Source of the DNA: Amycolatopsis umgeniensis
GTDB lineage: Bacteria > Actinomycetota > Actinomycetes > Mycobacteriales > Pseudonocardiaceae
Length of the DNA: 64,000 bases
Direction: 5' to 3'
NCBI RefSeq assembly: GCF_014205155.1
Contig: NZ_JACHMX010000001.1
Span: forward strand, 3,038,001-3,102,000
In this document: positions 56,316-63,964 of the stretch, piece by piece
Position numbering within the stretch: position 1 is the first letter of the stretch
Layout: each line of letters begins with the position of its first letter
Position numbers and translations under genes: made by a program
The notes under the pieces: generated by a model
The model's input: the letters and a program-made list of their open reading frames with translations, nothing else
Told to the model about the DNA's origin: nothing
The model's database searches: none

Positions 56316-58238
56316 CTAGCCGCGGTTCTTCATCTTGTTCCGCTCCTTGGCGCGCTGGTTGACGTCCAGCGTGACCTTGCGGATCCGGACGACCTCGGGG
56401 GCGACCTCGACGCACTCGTCGACGGAGCAGAACTCCAGCGCCTCTTCCAGGCCCATCTTGCGCGGGCGGGCCAGCGTCTCCATCACGTCGGCGGAGGACT
56501 GACGCATGTTGGTCAGCTTCTTCTCCTTGGTGATGTTGATGTCGAGGTCCTCGGCGCGCGGGTTCTCGCCGACGACCATGCCCTCGTACACCTCGGCGCC
56601 CGGCTCGACGAAGAAGGTGCCGCGGTCGGCCAGCTGGATCATCGCGTACGCGGTGATGGGGCCCGAGCGGTCGGCGACCAAGGAACCCGAGTGACGGGTG
56701 CGGATCTCGCCCGCCCACGGGAAGTAGCCCTCGAACACGTGGTTCGCGATACCGGTGCCGCGGGTCTCGGTGAGGAAGTCGGTGCGGAAGCCGATCAGGC
56801 CGCGCGCCGGGAGGACGTAGTCGAGCTTGATCCGGCCCGAGCCGTGCCCGCCCATGTGCTCCATGCGGCCCTTGCGAGCGGCCAGCAGCTGCGTGATGCC
56901 GCCGAGGTGCTCCTCCGGGGAGTCGATCGACAGCCGCTCGAACGGCTCGTGCAGCTTGCCGTCGATCATCCGGGTGACCACCTGCGGCTTGCCGACGGTC
57001 AGCTCGAAGCCCTCGCGGCGCATCTGCTCGACGAGGATCGCCAGCGCCAGCTCACCACGGCCCTGGACCTCCCAGGTGTCGGGGCGCTCGGTCGGCAGCA
57101 CCTTGATGCTGACGTTACCGATCAGCTCCTGGTCGAGGCGGGCCTTGACCAGCCGCGCGGTGACCTTGTCGCCGCCGCTGCGGCCGGCCAGCGGCGAGGT
57201 GTTGACACCGATGGTCATCGAGATGGCGGGCTCGTCGACGGCGATCCGGGGCAGCGCCTCGGGGTTCTCGACGTCGGCGAGCGTGTCGCCGATGGTGATC
57301 TCGGGGATGCCGGCGATGGCGACCAGTTCGCCCGCGCTGGCCTCGGTCGCCGGGACGCGGGTGAGCGCCTCGGTGACGAGCAGTTCGGAGATCCGGACGT
57401 TCTGGATGGTGCCGTCCTCGCGCATCCAGGCCACGGTCTGACCCTTGCGCAGGTTGCCGGAGTGGATGCGGATCAGCGCGATCCGGCCGAGGAAGTTCGA
57501 GGCGTCGAGGTTGGTGACCAGCGCGCGCAGCGGGCCTTCCCGGTCCGCGAAGGGCGGGGGCACGTGACGCAGCAGGGTGTCGAACAGCGGGTCGAGGTTC
57601 TCGCTCTCGGGCACCGCGCCGTCGCCGGGCTGCTCGAGGCTCGCCTTGCCCGCTCGCGCGGAAGCGAACACGACCGGCAGGTCGAGGATCGCGTCGAGGT
57701 CGGCGTCCTCGATGTCGCCCGCCAGGTCGAGGAGCAGGTCGTGGGTCTCCTCGACGACCTCGGAGATCCGGGCGTCGGGGCGGTCGGTCTTGTTGACCAC
57801 GAGGATCACCGGCAGACCGGCCTCGAGGGTCTTGCGCAGGACGAACCGGGTCTGCGGGAGCGGACCCTCACTGGCGTCGACCAGCAGGACGACACCGTCG
57901 ACCATGGCCAGTCCGCGCTCGACCTCGCCACCGAAGTCGGCGTGGCCGGGGGTGTCGATGACGTTGATGGTCACCGGGCCGTTCTCGGTCTCGCGGTGGA
58001 TGGAGGTGTTCTTCGCGAGAATGGTGATGCCCTTTTCCCGCTCGAGCTCTCCGGAGTCCATCACGCGGTCGACGAGTTCGGCGCGCTCCTCGAACGCGCC
58101 GGACTGCCGGAGCATCGCGTCGACGAGGGTCGTCTTGCCGTGGTCGACGTGGGCGACGATGGCGACGTTGCGCAGGTCGGGCCGGGTCTTACCGGACTGG
58201 CGGCCGGCATCGACTGCGGTGGCGCTGGCTGCGGGCAC
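56316..58238 (-). CDS. typA: Translational GTPase TypA/BipA
   Basis: The 640-residue product has the G domain with G1 [13 protein letters not shown], the switch [18 protein letters not shown] and G4 [11 protein letters not shown]-like domains follow, and the family-specific C-terminal domain includes [17 protein letters not shown] and [15 protein letters not shown]. TypA binds the ribosome and supports 50S assembly and growth under stress such as cold. The position equals Rv1165 beside lpqW. The start is GTG 58238, with GGAG 8 nt upstream. Confidence 0.96.
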   Translation of the reverse strand: MPAASATAVDAGRQSGKTRPDLRNVAIVAHVDHGKTTLVDAMLRQSGAFEERAELVDRVMDSGELEREKGITILAKNTSIHRETENGPVTINVIDTPGHADFGGEVERGLAMVDGVVLLVDASEGPLPQTRFVLRKTLEAGLPVILVVNKTDRPDARISEVVEETHDLLLDLAGDIEDADLDAILDLPVVFASARAGKASLEQPGDGAVPESENLDPLFDTLLRHVPPPFADREGPLRALVTNLDASNFLGRIALIRIHSGNLRKGQTVAWMREDGTIQNVRISELLVTEALTRVPATEASAGELVAIAGIPEITIGDTLADVENPEALPRIAVDEPAISMTIGVNTSPLAGRSGGDKVTARLVKARLDQELIGNVSIKVLPTERPDTWEVQGRGELALAILVEQMRREGFELTVGKPQVVTRMIDGKLHEPFERLSIDSPEEHLGGITQLLAARKGRMEHMGGHGSGRIKLDYVLPARGLIGFRTDFLTETRGTGIANHVFEGYFPWAGEIRTRHSGSLVADRSGPITAYAMIQLADRGTFFVEPGAEVYEGMVVGENPRAEDLDINITKEKKLTNMRQSSADVMETLARPRKMGLEEALEFCSVDECVEVAPEVVRIRKVTLDVNQRAKERNKMKNRG

Positions 58239-58389
58239 GCGAAGGCTCCAAAGGTTTCAAGTTCGGGTGTGGTGCCCGCGCCGCCCCGAGCGCTCACTCA
58301 CGCGATCGAGTAACGTCGGCCGACTTTGGCCATACGCGGACCACACCAGGGTACCTGTAGCCGAACTGTGAGCACCCCCACGCCCCAAG

Positions 58390-58408
58390 ATCGGTTAGCC
58401 TCACCTAA
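58390..58408 (+). promoter_or_regulatory. IdeR/DtxR-type iron box
   Basis: ATCGGTTAGCCTCACCTAA matches 16 of 19 positions of the IdeR box (TTAGGTTAGCCTAACCTAA, one orientation). It overlaps TAGCCT (58396-58401), a possible -10 box. It lies 40 nt before the start of a small Cys/Lys-rich gene, a position suited to iron-dependent repression. Confidence 0.6.
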
Positions 58409-58447
58409 CGTGAAGGCGTCGCCGACGCAGTCCGACGAGGAGCTCGA

Positions 58448-58606
58448 GTGGGCAAGAAACTACCCGACGACCCGCACAAGCTCGTGCGCAAATGGATGAA
58501 GTCCGGCAAGGTCAAGAAGAAATGCTGCAGGTCGAAGTCACGGTGCGGAAAATGCCCCGTTCTCGCCCTGAAAAAGGCGAAGACGAAGATCGCGAAAGCG
58601 GCCTGA
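58448..58606 (+). CDS. 52-residue Cys/Lys-rich protein, probably iron-regulated
   Basis: The start GTG 58448 has GAGGAG 5 nt upstream and the frame ends with TGA at 58604. The product is strongly basic, with 18 Lys among 52 residues, and has four Cys in KKKCCRSKSRCGKCPVLAL (C-C-x5-C-x2-C-P). It has no signal peptide or membrane segment. The four closely spaced Cys suggest binding of a metal or an Fe-S cluster, and the basic tail suggests contact with RNA, DNA or ribosomes. With the iron box in front it is likely made under iron limitation. I do not know a characterised homologue. Confidence 0.72.
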   Translation: MGKKLPDDPHKLVRKWMKSGKVKKKCCRSKSRCGKCPVLALKKAKTKIAKAA

Positions 58607-58626
58607 ACGCGTCCCCGTGAAGATCG

Positions 58627-58926
58627 TCAGCGCACCACCGCCTCGTTGATCAACCGCAGTTCCGGCGCGGTGCGGGTCGGCGAGAACTCGATCACTTCGT
58701 AGGCGGCCATGTGCTTGATCGAGAAGGGGTCCGTCGCGAGGATCGCGTCCAGCTTTCCCCTGGCCATGGGCCTGGTGATGATGACGCCGCCGATGCGGGG
58801 GTTCCGCCTGCCGGAGGCGAGGAAATTGCCGTGCTCGTACTGCTTGGTCAGCCAATCGGCGTGATCCGGGAGCACGTAGTCGATTTCTTCGATGGGTGCG
58901 GTGTAGGTCAGCAGGACGACATACAT
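58627..58926 (-). CDS. YCII-family small protein
   Basis: The 99-residue product has the YCII pattern: MYVVLLTYTAPIEEIDYVLPDHADWL, the conserved DH pair, GNFLASGRRNPRIGGVIITR and AILATDPFSIKHMAAYEVIEF. Family members are small dimeric alpha+beta barrels; the His/Asp pair may be catalytic, but the reaction is mostly unknown. The start ATG 58926 has no ribosome site. A TACCTT box 6 nt upstream suggests leaderless transcription. It converges on the small Cys-rich gene with 20 bp between. Confidence 0.85.
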   Translation of the reverse strand: MYVVLLTYTAPIEEIDYVLPDHADWLTKQYEHGNFLASGRRNPRIGGVIITRPMARGKLDAILATDPFSIKHMAAYEVIEFSPTRTAPELRLINEAVVR

Positions 58927-58932
58927 GAGATG

Positions 58933-58938
58933 AAGGTA
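58933..58938 (-). promoter_or_regulatory. Putative -10 box (TACCTT) for the YCII gene
   Basis: TACCTT is 6 nt before ATG 58926, without a Shine-Dalgarno sequence. Confidence 0.35.
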
Positions 58939-59031
58939 GACCCGGATCTCCAATATGACGGGTGTACTGCCCCGGCCGATATGAAGTGTTGACGCTCCGT
59001 GCCCGGAATGAGTGAAATAACCCCGCATTTC

Positions 59032-59079
59032 GTCCTCTGGATGCGAAAGTTCGACGCCGAACCACCGCTTCCGGAGGAC
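59032..59079. repeat. Degenerate copy of the AGAGGACT/GCATCC palindromic element
   Basis: GTCCTCTGGATGCG begins the left arm (59032-59053) and the right arm ends with CCGGAGGAC (59058-59079). Five of 22 pairs are mismatched. GTCCTCTGGATGCG equals the outer arm of the elements at 18659 and 34065 in inverse orientation. It abuts the trpS leader promoter. Confidence 0.5.
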
Positions 59080-59096
59080 TGCTTGCGGGGCCTGGG

Positions 59097-59102
59097 TAGG
59101 AT
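59097..59102 (+). promoter_or_regulatory. Putative -10 box of the trpS leader (TAGGAT)
   Basis: TAGGAT is 6 nt before the leader-peptide ATG (59109), so the leader may be translated from a leaderless transcript. I recognise no good -35. Confidence 0.45.
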
Positions 59103-59108
59103 GACGGC

Positions 59109-59168
59109 ATGCGCGCGCAGAACGTCTCGTGGTGGCCGCCCTCCGGCGGCCCCGCAGTCCTGCGCTGA
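59109..59168 (+). CDS. trpS leader peptide with tandem Trp codons
   Basis: A 19-codon frame encodes MRAQNVSWWPPSGGPAVLR and stops at 59166-59168. Codons 8 and 9 are TGG TGG (59130-59135). Trp is the rarest amino acid, so a tandem pair in a frame this short, directly before a Trp-tRNA synthetase gene and followed by switchable hairpins, is the mark of ribosome-mediated attenuation. When charged tRNA-Trp is scarce the ribosome would stall here. It is not in frame with the synthetase gene. Confidence 0.8.
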   Translation: MRAQNVSWWPPSGGPAVLR

Positions 59169-59208
59169 ACGACACCGGCGCACCACCAGGCCGCCCCACC
59201 GGGCGGCC
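59134..59208 (+). promoter_or_regulatory. Trp attenuator: mutually exclusive leader hairpins of trpS
   Basis: Segment 1 GGCCGCC (59134-59140) pairs with segment 2 GGCGGCC (59145-59151) to form a protector hairpin just after the Trp codons. Segment 2 can instead pair with segment 3 GGCCGCC (59189-59195), giving an antiterminator. Segment 3 pairs with segment 4 GGGCGGCC (59201-59208) in the terminator. A ribosome stalled at the Trp codons would cover segment 1 and free segment 2, so the synthetase gene is read. Confidence 0.8.
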
Positions 59209-59213
59209 TTTTT
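59188..59213 (+). terminator. Intrinsic terminator in the trpS leader
   Basis: AGGCCGCCC (59188-59196) pairs with GGGCGGCCT (59201-59209) around the loop CACC and runs into TTTTT (59209-59213). This is a canonical rho-independent terminator. It lies 47 bp upstream of the synthetase start, so it can only be regulatory. Confidence 0.85.
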
Positions 59214-59259
59214 CGTGCCCGGACGCCGGGGCGGCCCGAATCCGAAAGGAAGAGGGCAG

Positions 59260-60225
59260 ATGATCAGGTTGTCCGGGATCACCCCGTCCGGCCACGTCCA
59301 CGTCGGGAACCACCTGGGGGCCATTCGGCGCTGGGCCGACGAGGGCGGGCCGGACGACCTGTACTTCGTCTCCGACCTGCACGCGATGACGAACTCGCAC
59401 AATCCGGCGAAGCTGCGCTCGATGGCTTCCGAACAGCTGGCCGTGCTGATCGCGGCCGGGATCGAGCCGGATCGCGTGTTCGTGCAATCCGACATAGCCC
59501 GCGAACTGGGCGCCCTCAACTGGGTCCTCGAGTGCACCTGCAACTACGGCGAAGCCGCCAGGATGATCCAGTTCAAGGAGAAGTCGAAGGGGCGGGCGGG
59601 TGTCCGGCTGTCCCTGCTGACCTATCCGGTGCTGATGGCGGCGGACATCCTGTTGCAGGGCGCGGACGAGGTCCCGGTCGGCGAAGACCAGCGGCAGCAC
59701 GTCGAACTGGCGAGAACGCTGGCGAAGCGGTTCAACTCCACCTACGGCGACGTGTTCACCATGCCGAAGGCGGTGCTGCCGCCCGCCGGGGCGCGGGTCA
59801 TGGACCTCGCCGAACCGACGCGGAAGATGTCGAAGTCGACGAAGGAGGAGGCCGGTGTCGTCTTCGTCCTCGACGAGGCCGACCACGTCCGGCGGAAGGT
59901 GAGACGCGCGAAGACCGACGGCGGGTCTAAGCCGGTCTACGCGCCGGAGACCCGGCCGGGGATGGCGAACCTGCTCGACATCCTCGCGGCCTGCGTCAAG
60001 GAGGAGCCCGCGGCGCTGGCAGAGCGGTACGACTCCTACGGCCAGGTGAAAGAGGCCGTCGCCGAGGCGCTCATCGAGGAGCTGCGGCCGGTCCGGGAGG
60101 GTGCGCTGGCGTTGCTGGCCGACCCCGGTGAGCTGGAGCGGGTGCGCAAGGCGGGTGCCGTCCGGGCGGCGGAGCGGGGCGAGCACCGGCTCCAGTCCGC
60201 GCTGCGGCTCATCGGTGCTGGTTGA
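59260..60225 (+). CDS. trpS: Tryptophanyl-tRNA synthetase, attenuator-controlled
   Basis: The 321-residue class I synthetase has the HIGH-type motif in GITPSGHVHVGNHLGAI, the Trp-binding DLYFVSDLHAMT, the VGEDQRQHVELAR segment, and KMSKS in EPTRKMSKSTKEEAG. It charges tRNA-Trp. The start ATG 59260 has AAAGGAAGAGGG upstream. The Trp-codon attenuator in front is known from work on Streptomyces auxiliary TrpRS genes that give resistance to indolmycin. This gene may likewise be an auxiliary, inducible copy, but a second trpS elsewhere cannot be checked here. Confidence 0.95.
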   Translation: MIRLSGITPSGHVHVGNHLGAIRRWADEGGPDDLYFVSDLHAMTNSHNPAKLRSMASEQLAVLIAAGIEPDRVFVQSDIARELGALNWVLECTCNYGEAARMIQFKEKSKGRAGVRLSLLTYPVLMAADILLQGADEVPVGEDQRQHVELARTLAKRFNSTYGDVFTMPKAVLPPAGARVMDLAEPTRKMSKSTKEEAGVVFVLDEADHVRRKVRRAKTDGGSKPVYAPETRPGMANLLDILAACVKEEPAALAERYDSYGQVKEAVAEALIEELRPVREGALALLADPGELERVRKAGAVRAAERGEHRLQSALRLIGAG

Positions 60226-60228
60226 AGT

Positions 60229-60281
60229 TCCGTGAAGGACTCCTTCCCTACTTTGAGGGTAGGGAAGGAGTCCTTCACGGA
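60229..60281. terminator. Bidirectional terminator, 23-bp perfect stem, 7-nt loop
   Basis: The arms 60229-60251 and 60259-60281 are fully complementary (CCGTGAAGGACTCCTTCCCTAC core; loop TTTGAGG). The right arm contains the stop codon of the convergent Nudix gene. It is the same family as 6729. Confidence 0.75.
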
Positions 60282-60673
60282 CTTGCGAGCAGGGTGTGCA
60301 GGGCCGGGAGGAGGACGCGGTCCGCGGGCAGCCAGTCGAGGTCGTCGAGTTCGCGCGCGGTGATCCACCGGACGTCCTTGTGCTCCACCGCCCGAGGCTC
60401 AGCCCCCGCCGAGACCAGCGACGCGGCGTAGATCCGCAGCACCTTCCCGTTCGGCAGCGGCACGTCTTCGCCGACCCGGCTCCCGACCGTCACGGCGACG
60501 TCCAGCTCCTCCAGGCATTCCCGCGCCAGCGCGGCCTCGTCGCTTTCGCCGTCCTCGACCCGCCCGCCCGGCAGCTCCCACTGCCCGGCGTGGTCGGCGG
60601 GCCAAGCCCGCTGCTGCGCCAGCAGCCGTCCGTTCCGCACGATGGCGGCTCCCACGATCACCACGCGCCACAC
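60275..60673 (-). CDS. Nudix hydrolase (MutT-like)
   Basis: The 132-residue product has the complete Nudix box: GGRVEDGESDEAALARECLEEL (G-x5-E-x7-R-E-x2-E-E). It is preceded by RNGRLLAQQRAWPADHAGQWELPGG, as in MutT-type enzymes that remove 8-oxo-dGTP or other damaged nucleotides. The gene starts 1 bp before the end of the histidine kinase gene and is probably in its operon. The start GTG 60673 is listed; GTG 60664 is possible. The real substrate is not certain. Confidence 0.88.
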   Translation of the reverse strand: MWRVVIVGAAIVRNGRLLAQQRAWPADHAGQWELPGGRVEDGESDEAALARECLEELDVAVTVGSRVGEDVPLPNGKVLRIYAASLVSAGAEPRAVEHKDVRWITARELDDLDWLPADRVLLPALHTLLASP

Positions 60674-60674
60674 C

Positions 60675-62003
60675 CTACTGAGGCCGCGCCGCCTGCCAGA
60701 CGATCAGGAAGCGCGCCCCGCCATCGGGTGATTCGCCGACACGCACCCGTCCCCCGCGCCGCCGGACGGCCTCCGCGACCATCGCCAGTCCCAGCCCCGT
60801 GCCGCCGGACGACCGCGCCCGCGAATCGGAGACGCGGTAGAACCGGTCGAAGACCCGATCCCGGTGTTCCGGCTCGATACCCGGCCCGTCGTCGTCCACC
60901 ACCACCCGCACGGTGGACCGCGCCGCGAGCACCGAAACGACGATCTGACCGCGCGCGTACCGGCAGGCGTTGCGCAGCAGATTGCTCAGCACCAGTTCGA
61001 CCTCGGCGTGCGTGGCCAGCGCCCACGCCGACCCGACCGTGCCGCTCACGCGGATCTCCGGCGCGTCGGCGGGCATCCGCGCGACCGCCGCCCGCACCTC
61101 GCTCACCAGCTCGACCGGTTCCGCGGGCGGCACCTCCCCCGCGTCCGACCTCGCCAGCGCCAGCAGGCCGTCGAGCAGCGCGGAAAGCCGTTCCGCCTCC
61201 TCGAGGACATCGGAGAGCGTCTCCTGGGCGAGGTCGGGGTCGGGATTGGTGACGGCGACCTCGGCCTGCACGCGGATAGACGCGACCGGCGATCGGAGCT
61301 CGTGCGCGGCGTCGCCGGTGAACCGCCTCAGCCTGTCGGCACCTTCCTCCTGCCGCGCCAGCAGGGCGTTGAACTCCTCGGCCAGCGCGCGGAGTTCGTC
61401 GTGCGAGTCGGGCAGCGGCAACCGCGCGCCGGGTGGGAGCGCCCGGACCGATCCGCGCATCCGGGCCACCGGCCGCAACGCGAACCGCACCAGCAGCCAC
61501 GTCGCGATCCCGGCGCCCACCGCGCCGACGGACGCGACCACGAACAGCCACAGCCCTCCGGAATGCACGGCCGTCGCGAAGCCGACCAGGCCCGCGCCCA
61601 CGACGACGAGCCGTTGCTGCCCGTCGGGAGCGGTGACCACGGTGCCCACCCAGCGCCAGCTGTGCTCACCGCCGGTCGTGACCGATTCCCCCGCCTTCAG
61701 CGCCCGGACGTCCGTGAAGCCGAGGTTCGCGGGCGGCAGGCCGTCCACCGGGCCGCCGCCGGTGTCGAGGACACGGACGGTGACCGCCGAGCCCGACGTC
61801 GTCCGTCCGGCCGAGACGTCGGCCTTCGCCGTCTCCAGCTGGGCGCTCAGTTCCTCGTCGACGGAGCCGATGAGCAGCGGCCGGAGATTGTCACCGGCGA
61901 GCGCCGCAAGCCCGAGCAGGAAACCGAGGGTGACCGCGGCCGCGAGGAGGGTGATCCGGACCTGGAGCGAACGGCGGCGCCACCAAGACGGCGAGCCGAT
62001 CAC
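60675..62003 (-). CDS. Sensor histidine kinase
   Basis: The 442-residue product has two membrane segments (about 16-36 and 152-172) around an extracytoplasmic sensor region. HAMP (RFALRPVARMRGSVRAL) follows, then the H box GDAAHELRSPVASIRVQAEV, the N box LSNLLRNACRYARG and the G boxes VDDDGPGIEPEHRDRVFDRF and SSGGTGLGLAMV. It phosphorylates the response regulator encoded upstream; the genes overlap by 4 bp (GTGA). The stimulus is unknown. The divergent LolA-like gene is a possible target. Confidence 0.92.
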   Translation of the reverse strand: MIGSPSWWRRRSLQVRITLLAAAVTLGFLLGLAALAGDNLRPLLIGSVDEELSAQLETAKADVSAGRTTSGSAVTVRVLDTGGGPVDGLPPANLGFTDVRALKAGESVTTGGEHSWRWVGTVVTAPDGQQRLVVVGAGLVGFATAVHSGGLWLFVVASVGAVGAGIATWLLVRFALRPVARMRGSVRALPPGARLPLPDSHDELRALAEEFNALLARQEEGADRLRRFTGDAAHELRSPVASIRVQAEVAVTNPDPDLAQETLSDVLEEAERLSALLDGLLALARSDAGEVPPAEPVELVSEVRAAVARMPADAPEIRVSGTVGSAWALATHAEVELVLSNLLRNACRYARGQIVVSVLAARSTVRVVVDDDGPGIEPEHRDRVFDRFYRVSDSRARSSGGTGLGLAMVAEAVRRRGGRVRVGESPDGGARFLIVWQAARPQ

Positions 62004-62728
62004 CCCTGTCCCGCCGGGGCGATCACTTCGTCGAGCTGCGCGTCCGAAGCCAGGTACCCGTGCCCGCGCACGGTCCGGACCAGGGCACCCGCGCCGACAG
62101 CGTCGAGTTTGCGGCGCACGTACCCGACGTAGACCTCGACGACGTTGCGGGTCGCGGCCTGCTCGTCACCCCAGACGGCACGCAGCAGCTCGTCCTTGGT
62201 GACCACCGTCCCCGCCCGGCCGGCCAGCACCTCCAGCAGCGCGAACTCGCGCGGGCTGAACGCCACCTCGACACCGTCGTAGCGGACCTGCCGCAGGCCG
62301 CGGTCGACTTCGAGCGCGCCGATCCGCAGCGGTCCGCGGATCGCGTCCGGCGAGGCCCGCCGCAGCACCGCGCGCACCTGCGCGACCAGCACCACGAACG
62401 AGAACGGCTTCACGAGGTAGCCGTCGGCGCCGAGGTCGAGGCCGTCCGCCTGGTCGACCTCGCCGTCCTTCGCGGAGATCATCAGGACCGGCGTGGTGAC
62501 GCCGAGCGCCCGCAGCCGCTCGAGCACGCGATATCCGGAAAGACCGGGAAGCATGATGTCGAGCAGGACGACGTCGAAGGAGCCCGTCTGCGCGAGCCGC
62601 AGGCCGCTGGGCCCGTCGGCCGCCGTGACCACGTCCATGTCCTCGGCGCGCAGCCCGCGCAGCAGCGCTTTGCGCACGCCGGGCTCGTCGTCGACCACCA
62701 GTACTCGAGGTTTCACGTCCTTCATCAT
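62000..62728 (-). CDS. OmpR-family response regulator
   Basis: The 242-residue product has a receiver domain with VVDDEP, the phospho-acceptor Asp 57 in VVLLDIMLPGLSG, Ser in VLMISAKDG and Lys in LVKPFSF. A winged-helix domain follows, with FSPREFALLEVLAGRAGTVV and NVVEVYVGYVRRKLD. It pairs with the kinase encoded next. Repeated CTCAG sites between this gene and the divergent LolA-like gene are candidate binding sites, so it may regulate itself and the envelope genes. Confidence 0.93.
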   Translation of the reverse strand: MMKDVKPRVLVVDDEPGVRKALLRGLRAEDMDVVTAADGPSGLRLAQTGSFDVVLLDIMLPGLSGYRVLERLRALGVTTPVLMISAKDGEVDQADGLDLGADGYLVKPFSFVVLVAQVRAVLRRASPDAIRGPLRIGALEVDRGLRQVRYDGVEVAFSPREFALLEVLAGRAGTVVTKDELLRAVWGDEQAATRNVVEVYVGYVRRKLDAVGAGALVRTVRGHGYLASDAQLDEVIAPAGQG

Positions 62729-62757
62729 TCACGCTTTCACCAGCTCACGCGCGAGCT

Positions 62758-62804
62758 CTCAGCGCCATCTCAGCTCCGACGGCGGAGTCTGAGTGGTATC
62801 TCAG
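62758..62804. promoter_or_regulatory. Candidate response-regulator sites (CTCAG direct repeats)
   Basis: CTCAG at 62758 and 62769 are spaced 11 bp, as is usual for OmpR-type dimers. A third CTCAG stands at 62800. They lie in the divergent promoter region between the regulator and the LolA-like gene. Confidence 0.4.
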
Positions 62805-62872
62805 CGTTTCCGGGGAAGCGTTGTCGCCAAGACCCGAGCACACTGGGGCTCGGGGAAACAGGGAGAGACAGC

Positions 62873-63964
62873 ATGGATCCGAAGAGGAAGGCCATCACCG
62901 CGGCGGTGGTGGGGACGGCACTGGGCGTCGGCGGGCTCGCCGTCGTCGCGATGCCGGCCACCGCGGGCGACGCCCCGGTGCTGCCGCAGATCAGTGCCGA
63001 GGAACTGGTGCAGTCCACGCTCAACGCGAAGCCGGCCGCGTTCGACGGGAAGGTCAAGGTCGACAACGACCTCGGCCTGCCGCAGATCGGCAGCACGCTG
63101 CCGGGGGCGTCGGCGCTGAGCATCGACTCCGCGCAGATCTCGACCGACGGCGCGGGCAAGAGCAAGGTGTCGCTCACCGAGGGCTCCAGCCAGCAGACCA
63201 TCGTCCAGAACGGCCAGACCGTCTGGGAGTACAGCTCCAAGGACAACTCCGCGACCAAGGTCACCGTCCCAGACGAACTCGCCAAGGAGCACAAGGGCAA
63301 GGTCGAGGGCCAGGCCGTCGACCCGGCGACGGTGGCGTCGGAACTGCTCGGCAAGGTGCGCGAGAGCAGCACGATCGCCGTCGACGGGACGTCTTCGGTG
63401 GCGAACCGTTCGGCGTACGAACTGGTGCTGACCCCGAAGCCGACCGAGCGGACGCTGCTGCGCGAGATCCGCGTCGCGATCGACGAGAAGACCCGGATGC
63501 CGCTGCGGCTGACGGTGCTGGCCAACGGCACCGCCTCCCCGGCGCTCGAGGTTTCGTTCAGCGAGATCAACTTCGCGGACCAGCCCGCGTCGAACTTCGA
63601 GTTCACCCCGCCGAAGGGCGCGAAGGTGACCGAGAAGACCGCTGAGGTCGACCCGAAGAGCCGTGAACTCGCCGACCAGGCGAAATCCGACCTCAAGATC
63701 GTCGGCGACGGTTGGGACACCGCGATCACCGGCAAGATCCCGGCCGACGCGCTGGCCAAGGCCGGCGACGCCAAGGACGAGGAAGGCCGTCAGGTCGACC
63801 CGAAGGCGCTGCTTTCGCGGTTCGCCAAGCCGGTCAGCGGCGCTTGGGGCAGCGGCTGGCTGGTGACCACCAAGGTCGGCAGCGGCGTGCTGACCGACGA
63901 TGGCCGCTACGCCATCGGCGCGGTGCCGGAGCAGGTCCTCTTCGAGGCATTGGCCGCGAAGTGA
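62873..63964 (+). CDS. LolA/RseB-like secreted envelope protein
   Basis: The 363-residue product has a signal peptide (about 1-31, ending MPATAG) and a LolA-like half-barrel with ISAEELVQSTLNAKPAAFDGKV, GQTVWEYSSKDNSATKV, YELVLTPKPTERTLLREIRVAID and NFADQPASNFEFTPPKGAKV. In Gram-positives such proteins bind lipids or lipoprotein acyl chains outside the membrane. The stop codon overlaps the start of the next gene (GTGA), so it is the first gene of an operon that leaves the window. The start ATG 62873 has GGGAG 7 nt upstream. Confidence 0.82.
   Translation: MDPKRKAITAAVVGTALGVGGLAVVAMPATAGDAPVLPQISAEELVQSTLNAKPAAFDGKVKVDNDLGLPQIGSTLPGASALSIDSAQISTDGAGKSKVSLTEGSSQQTIVQNGQTVWEYSSKDNSATKVTVPDELAKEHKGKVEGQAVDPATVASELLGKVRESSTIAVDGTSSVANRSAYELVLTPKPTERTLLREIRVAIDEKTRMPLRLTVLANGTASPALEVSFSEINFADQPASNFEFTPPKGAKVTEKTAEVDPKSRELADQAKSDLKIVGDGWDTAITGKIPADALAKAGDAKDEEGRQVDPKALLSRFAKPVSGAWGSGWLVTTKVGSGVLTDDGRYAIGAVPEQVLFEALAAK

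Noticed and set aside
58999..59259. In-frame N-terminal extension of trpS
   Set aside because: It would translate through the attenuator and terminator and gives an Arg/Pro-rich sequence; TrpRS begins at MIRLSGITPSG with a good ribosome site.
58927..60186. N-terminal extension of the YCII gene up to 60186
   Set aside because: It is antisense to trpS and its leader; the YCII fold begins at the ATG at 58926.
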